This document shows, in pieces, positions 58,061 to 64,000 of a DNA stretch of 64,000 nucleotides (positions within the stretch are counted from its first letter, which is position 1; the number at the start of each line of letters is the position of its first letter). Origin of the DNA: Mya arenaria (lineage: Eukaryota > Mollusca > Bivalvia > Myida > Myidae); NCBI RefSeq assembly GCF_026914265.1, contig NC_069133.1, forward strand, positions 33,447,317 through 33,511,316, in the 5' to 3' direction. Both the position numbers and the translations under genes were made by a program. Below the pieces are notes generated by a model. The model made no database searches. It was not told where the DNA came from and worked only from the letters and a program-made list of their open reading frames with translations.

Positions 58061-60440
58061 ATCCTTTTTAGCATATAAAGTTGGTTATTATTTTAAATAA
58101 GAACCCTTTGAAATTTAAAAAAACAAAGGTTGCAATAAATCCCACAGCTCTCGGACAAGATACTTCGATGAATATTTTAAGCCGTTGATCGCCTGTATTT
58201 ATATTGGTAAACTGTATTTCTCAATTTTCTTGTGAAATTCACTCCGTTCCAGGAGCCAAAACTATCGGAAATGAAAAATGATTTCAAACATAACTTCTTG
58301 ATTATTTTCGAATTACTGTCTTTTAGTGTTAATGTATTATTTTCATTTTGCGAATAAAAATATATGTATAATTACAGTACTGTAGCTGAACAACCTATTG
58401 TCGCCTACGTGACATTGTGAGCGACGATATTTCTATTCTACTTGATAATCGTACAAAACCATCAGCTAAAACGGAACCTCAAGTGCGCTATATACAACGG
58501 GTAGTTTATATAAAGGGTATTTATAAGGCACTAATAATAACAACGCTATATATTTTGTTTTACTGTCTGCGCATTACAGATGCAATAAAGTATAAATATG
58601 TAAAGTATGTACAGCCGTCAGATCAAAAAATTAAAACCACTTTTACCTGACTGGTTATGAAACATTTATGAATGTTATCAATATCAGTAGGCAATATTTT
58701 CATTACAAAGACGGAATTTATCTCATATCTAACATTTAACCGCCCTCAAAATTTATACTTAACAAATATTGCAATGTCAATTTTAAAGATACAATATTTT
58801 GTGGAGACTACCAAGTAGATAACCCGGCCAAGACTCAACAGTAGGTAAATCAATCACCCGCCCACTGAATTGTTGATACACTGAGAACACATTTGATATC
58901 ATTCATTAAAAGGGATTTCTCTCACTCGTCACAACGCCCTTGTTATGAATAAGTTGACTACCAATGCAGGTTTGATTGGAATGCCATAACTCGTCACAAA
59001 AGACTCATTTGAATTTAACTAATCGAATGATGAAAATTTGAAGAAAACTCTGGTAAAATCTGCGTTGGTTTTGTTTAAAACCCGATGTTACAGACTATTC
59101 GATTGGTTTGTTTAAACACAATTCATTGAAAACAACAGGGACAAGCTCAGTAGTGAAACAAAGACGCACAAGCTAAGGTCCACGTTCACACATTACGTAC
59201 AGACCTCACACGCATCAAAGTAGCGTTAACAATAAATGATGAAGTTGACTCATGTTTGAACCAGTTCATTTTCACACGACTTCACATTTAACCCAATATT
59301 TGTCAAGAATAAGCACATTAAATATATAGTCTCTTCCGAGCCAGCTTCAACTTGAAGAATAAAGTAAAACTAATCGTATACACTGATAAATAGTTATTTC
59401 AATTACTCAACGACCGGATGAAGACATCAACTTCAAACGAACTAATCCAGCCAGGGCAGCAGTACCAGTTTTAGATATTGAAAAAGTGACAAATACCTTG
59501 TCTTCCTTCCCTCGCATAATTCTAACAGTAATTTAGCCAGATTGAAAGAGCTTGCCATACATTTTTGTATGCCGATTGTTGCCGTGCTTAATTTATAGCC
59601 AAGTAATCGAATGTTTTGTTTTTTTTTTGTTTTTTTTTTTGCATATTTTATGACTGTCATCCTTCTTCAGAATTGTAACAATTTATTTGTTTAGACAGTT
59701 GCAAGTATTGGTAAATTTAACAACAAATGGCATAAGTACTGTACGGACAACTTGTTTATTGCAATTTCAGAGACAATCCTAATATAAAGCACTTATATTG
59801 GTGGTACACACGGTTACCTATTATACTTGGTTTTGCACTTAATATATAATAATGCAAATATCATAAATCAATGGTGTCAGTCAACCACACCTGCCTAGCA
59901 AAGCATAAAACAAACATGTTGAGACCCACTTGTTACAATGTAGGCGTTTTGATGTACACATGGCCTCAAATTCACCCAAATATCACAGGTACACAAATAG
60001 CACAATTGCAAAGGCACCCACGCGTTATGACGTATATGCAGACCTCGGGGGTAAAATTTCGTTTCAACGGCGTAAACCATCAGTTCAATATCAGCATGAT
60101 TAAATCCTTTAAAGGCCGGGCAAACAACTGCTGATAAGCATTTCAGAGCCGATCACTCGCTGTCTTAGCTTCATTCTCTCAACCATCGGTCACCAAACGG
60201 GCGTCGTGGACAAATATAGATGCTTTTGAAGTGCTCATATATTTACAACTTCTTATAACTTACATGGTGATATCAGCAACATAAACAGATTAAGATACGG
60301 GACCTTCTTCGACGAGAATCAGTTGCGCCGCAGAAGCGAACCGCCGACTTTCCTTCAGCAAAGATTAAATCAAGATATGACAATATCGTAGGAATAAAAA
60401 TAAATAAAACAACATTGATTTAACTTATGCGCGTGAACAC
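58061..60440. other. No gene seen
   Basis: AT-rich spacer. Short T-rich runs at about 59615-59640. The 87-codon frame at 59.9-60.1 kb shows no domain. Confidence 0.45.
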
Positions 60441-60449
60441 TTTATATCC
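60441..60449 (+). promoter_or_regulatory. TATA-like box before the signal-peptide exon
   Basis: TTTATATCC about 55 bases before the ATG at 60501; a second TATAAAA at 60484 is probably too close to the ATG. Confidence 0.35.
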
Positions 60450-60500
60450 AGTGATCTCAGAACTCTAAATTAGTGAGCTTCGTATAAAAAAACCTGGAAA

Positions 60501-60567
60501 ATGTGGTTAAAACTTTTATTTGCTGCCGTTTGTATTTCGACGGTGCCAAACTCCGCCAGCGGTGCAG
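60501..60567 (+). CDS. Signal-peptide first exon of a gene running right
   Basis: ATG is followed by 22 codons with a hydrophobic core (MWLKLLFAAVCIS) and a small-residue cleavage region (NSASGA). It stops at GCAG/GTAAAA in phase 1, the same layout as exon 1 of the gene at 9.3 kb. No second exon is recognised before 64000, so the mature protein is unknown. Confidence 0.5.
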
Positions 60568-63500
60568 GTAAAATATAGTTATCTGGAAATTAAAGCAGTT
60601 GTGTATATAAGTATATTCCAAGTATATTCTTTTGTCGAATACGCAAACCTTATAGTCTGTCATATATGGAACAGTCATGTGCATTGATGTCGTCCGGAGT
60701 TATTTGGCAGTGGCTCTGGCTCGGAAACTTTTAAATATTTTATTCGCTTTTGCAACTTAAGCACACAGTTGACATTGGTTGTTAATATGTAGTAATATTA
60801 TCACATATCTATCTTAGGAATAGTCTTACGTCTTGGTATACACATTAAGGAAGATTTTGTTTTCCCCGGTAGGCTTTTATAAGGTGCCGGATCTCCTATA
60901 AATCATAGAAGTGAAAGTTTGTATAATTTCAATTAGTGCATTAATGATTCCAAGTTATCTATACAGTTCCTTTTTTACCAGCTGTAAAATTGACAAATTA
61001 GATTTTCAAATTCTACAAAGGTAGTACCCAGCCAAAAAAGTAACAAACACACTGTTTATAAACTAATAATAATCATTATAATAATTAATTGTGTTGTTGT
61101 TGGTGGTGGTTGTTGTGGTGGTGGTGGTGGTGGTGTAGATGGTAGTGCTGATTTATTGCATCCACCCTTGTTATCACTACCGGATATCGCACTCACTTGT
61201 GAAAAAAATGTGATTCGTTAATTTTGTAGTCTGAGTGCAAAGCATAATGTGAATCATATGATGATCAACAATATTTATGTCTACCAATTGTTTTAAAGTG
61301 TTCCGTAACGAACTAAAACAGACGATCCCATATGCATACTTAACGACATCATTATGCAGAGTATCGGTTTTCCTTGTTTATATCATAAATTTAAGCAATA
61401 ATTTATATCCATTTATTCATGAATATGATCCTCGTAAAATATCATTGTGCGTTCTGTTAACATCGAAAAACGCAGTTCCTTTTTCGTTTTTTAACACAAC
61501 GTTAAAGGGTATTTTCTTTACAAAAATGCATAGTTTAAGACACCAGGCAATAGCTCGATTTTTTTTAAAGTATATGTTATCGTACGGATTTTGGGGTATC
61601 GTTTTTAAAATATAATATGATCATATCCTGATCGTTCATAAACTGCAATGGGTTATGTTTGCTTGTTTCAGTATAAAAAATGCTATTGCGCCGTGATTTT
61701 ATTTAACCACTGGTACGAGAATGCCACATTACAACAATCCGTTGATTTAGTGGCAGTATCTTTTCTCTTTATTTATCATGATTTTTTTATTGGAACTGTA
61801 AATTAATTGTCTCGTGTCTGTATGCAGCATTACTGTTTGACCTCATCGTGGGCTCTGATCTGTTTGGGTGCACATGCAGGTTTTGCTGTATAAACGCTTG
61901 GGCTATTATGGTCATACATCGTTGACTCCATTCACTCTATTGGTTCGTTATTTATAACAAGAAGTTCGATTAGCTACATCGTTCTAAGGTCCAATTGAGA
62001 CCAATATATACCAGCCCTGGCCTTATCGAGGGTTCTGATTTTTGTTTTTGGAAACACGCAAATGTATACACCTTGTTAGATCTTTAAACAAACAGAAACA
62101 AAAATATATGATGAACTTTTCTCAATAAAGAAACAGCATATATATATTTTAAGTTTTACGAAATGTTATGCTATTTAAACATACTAAAATAAAGAAAACA
62201 CGATCCTCTTTTTAAAAAATAAGGTATATATATCATATAACATGATCAAATAGTGAACAGCCCACACGAAAGTTGTTCATTTCTATATCTTATATAACTA
62301 TTTAATCACAGATAGTGAATGTATTTAATAAAACCACAGCTGCACAAAATTGAGACAATTATTAGTTCACAATTGTTTTACGAGATCAGTGAATAAAATA
62401 ACAAAAATAATAATTTGGAAATGTATTTACATACTAAATCAGTTTTGCTATTATTTACATTATGTTTCAGTGTAAAATGGACTTTAATAACTTGCACAGG
62501 TGATGTCCGTTTAAATATTTGATTGTTTTTGCTTTTTTTAAATAAAAACATGCAAAAAAAGATGTAATTGCGGTGATGACAGTGGCAAAATCTACGTCTT
62601 GAAAAAATGAGTCTTTGTGCACTTAGGAAGTCAAATGGTCTAAAATAAGGAAAATACTGTCATCATTAAACCATATTTACTTTTAACTTCTGAAAGTTTT
62701 GACAGCAAATAATTAAGATAAGTTTATCGTTAATGTGAGAAAGATACGCATTTGTGTTACATTTACAATTGATTAGGAAATACCCGTGGACAGTTACAGT
62801 GTCAAAACTGGCATTACCTTAAAATAAATGGATTCAATTAATTCAATGGCCACAAAGTTATCTTAATCTTTTTCGTCCATTGCCTTAACATTTCATTCTA
62901 AACAAAACGCGTTTTGGGCGATGTCACTTGACCCTTTCTTTGCTTCCATGGGGTTTATTGTTTGTCCTCGGCTTAAAGATTTAATATGTTACCAAGGTAT
63001 TGAAACGAGAGTAAAAACATGTTGATTTCAATTCTTAAATCGTTGTACTAATTGTGTGTTATCTATCCTGTACAAACTCGTCTAATCGTGTTCGTCAATT
63101 GAATCCGGCTTTAGGTGCCTTTCAGAAAACACTGATGTATGATGGTCATGTCGTCTGCACTTGCTTTCTTATGTCTCCAAACTGTTGAAGGTATCTAAGA
63201 GACGCTCATGTGTCGGTGAAGGCAATTCATGAGTCGGTGTCTTCCAAATCAGTCGTTGCGTTCATCTACATATCATAATGCATTTTAGGGGTTTGGTAAA
63301 GGCTTTAGCAGAGAGGTTCCCAAAGTTTACTAGTACCAAAACTAACCAACCTGTCTGATTGGTCAAATCAGAGGTCCTTTTTGGGGATCTATTATTATCA
63401 CATTGTTTTTATAAAGATTTAAAAAATCAAATGCTACTCTATTGCTAACGTTTGGGTTCGTTGGCACAGTTTATGATACCATTCAGTTCGCCTTCAGCCT

Positions 63501-64000
63501 ACCATCTTAATTAGTAGAATTACATGTGTAACATTTTTTGCTGTTTTTGATGTTTCGAACTGGTGGTCGCTCACCAAAAGCTGAAAAACATGAACACCAT
63601 GCATTGGTGAAAGATTGTTAGTATGTTCTTACACAAATAAACGGTTTGATGCATTGCAGTCGCATAACCATTCATTTCGAGTAAGTGCATTCTAACATTT
63701 TAAAGGATGTTTAGCAATCTACATTAAATTGTGTAAACTACCCAATTGTTAATATCTACTGCTTGACCTGATTAAAATCCATAAAGGCTGATTTACTCAA
63801 ATAAATGTATTGGGAAAAAAACTGCCTTCTCATTGGACAAAATATAATGTTGACCACTAATGTATGTTTACTTTGTGCATTAAACCAAACTGATAGCAGT
63901 ATGCAGATGTTAATAAATGCTACCACAGGTGTTAGTTAAACGTATCAAAATAGTGTTATCACATACTTCAGACATCATCAAACATGTATGGCCTCTCAAC
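60568..64000. other. Probable first intron; no exon recognised
   Basis: AT-rich. Apart from the GGT run at 61.1 kb I see no repeat or coding segment. Confidence 0.4.
61094..61134. repeat. (GGT)n/(GTT)n microsatellite
   Basis: Short run of GGT and GTT units, the same triplets as the large array but 30 kb away. Confidence 0.85.

Noticed and set aside
1-64000. Retroviral, LTR or other capsid-bearing element
   Set aside because: I saw no reverse transcriptase, integrase, protease, capsid or long terminal direct repeats.

Overview
The window is nuclear DNA of an animal, most likely a bivalve mollusc. It is AT-rich, genes are split by GT-AG introns, tRNA genes are of eukaryotic type, and there are many short inverted-repeat elements, a Tc1-like transposon and decayed tandem repeats of the 'gaccttgac' / 'gggtcaaaaactaggtca' kind that I associate with bivalve genomes. 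The taxon call is an inference from repeat style; I recognised no marker gene that fixes the species.

Layout. 1-9358 (minus strand) is the 5' part of a modular secreted or cell-surface protein: a signal-peptide exon, then discoidin (F5/8C), EGF, discoidin, EGF and a laminin-G/concanavalin-A-like module that runs off the left edge. I placed ten coding exons by splice sites and reading phase. A Tc1-like transposon with matching terminal repeats and TA flanks lies in one intron, and a 62-bp duplication has copied one splice acceptor. 9.4-17.7 kb has no confident protein gene. It holds a 1.6-kb fold-back structure, a head-to-head tRNA-Ser/tRNA-Ile pair, a 575-bp MITE, an inverted pair of dispersed repeats, GAT microsatellites and weak exon-like sequences.

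17.7-31.5 kb is one very large G/T-rich array of about 13.8 kb. It has three blocks: a 42-bp unit, a mixed roughly 30-bp unit with a 1.2-1.3 kb higher-order repeat, and a 33-bp unit with higher-order periods that are multiples of 33. Because the units are multiples of three and lack stops in four of six frames, the array produces spurious ORFs of up to about 620 codons. I do not read it as protein coding.

31.8-41 kb holds decayed tandem-repeat elements, a MITE, two minus-strand ankyrin-repeat exons (one frameshifted) and a plus-strand terminal exon that resembles the first half of a RIG-I-like receptor C-terminal domain. 41.3-45.0 kb holds a THAP-domain transposase-like gene (plus) facing a broken YqaJ-type nuclease gene (minus), probably two parts of one ISL2EU-like DNA transposon. 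45.4-46.4 kb is a GC-richer 42-bp minisatellite. 51.3-52.4 kb encodes an unrecognised 380-residue secreted protein (minus). A plus-strand signal-peptide exon at 60.5 kb looks like the first exon of a gene that continues to the right. A second and third copy of one MITE family, another MITE and a tRNA-like SINE lie between.

No retroviral or LTR-type coding sequence, CRISPR array, rRNA gene or bacterial operon was seen. The large satellite, the modular gene and the paired transposon genes are the parts best worth following up.
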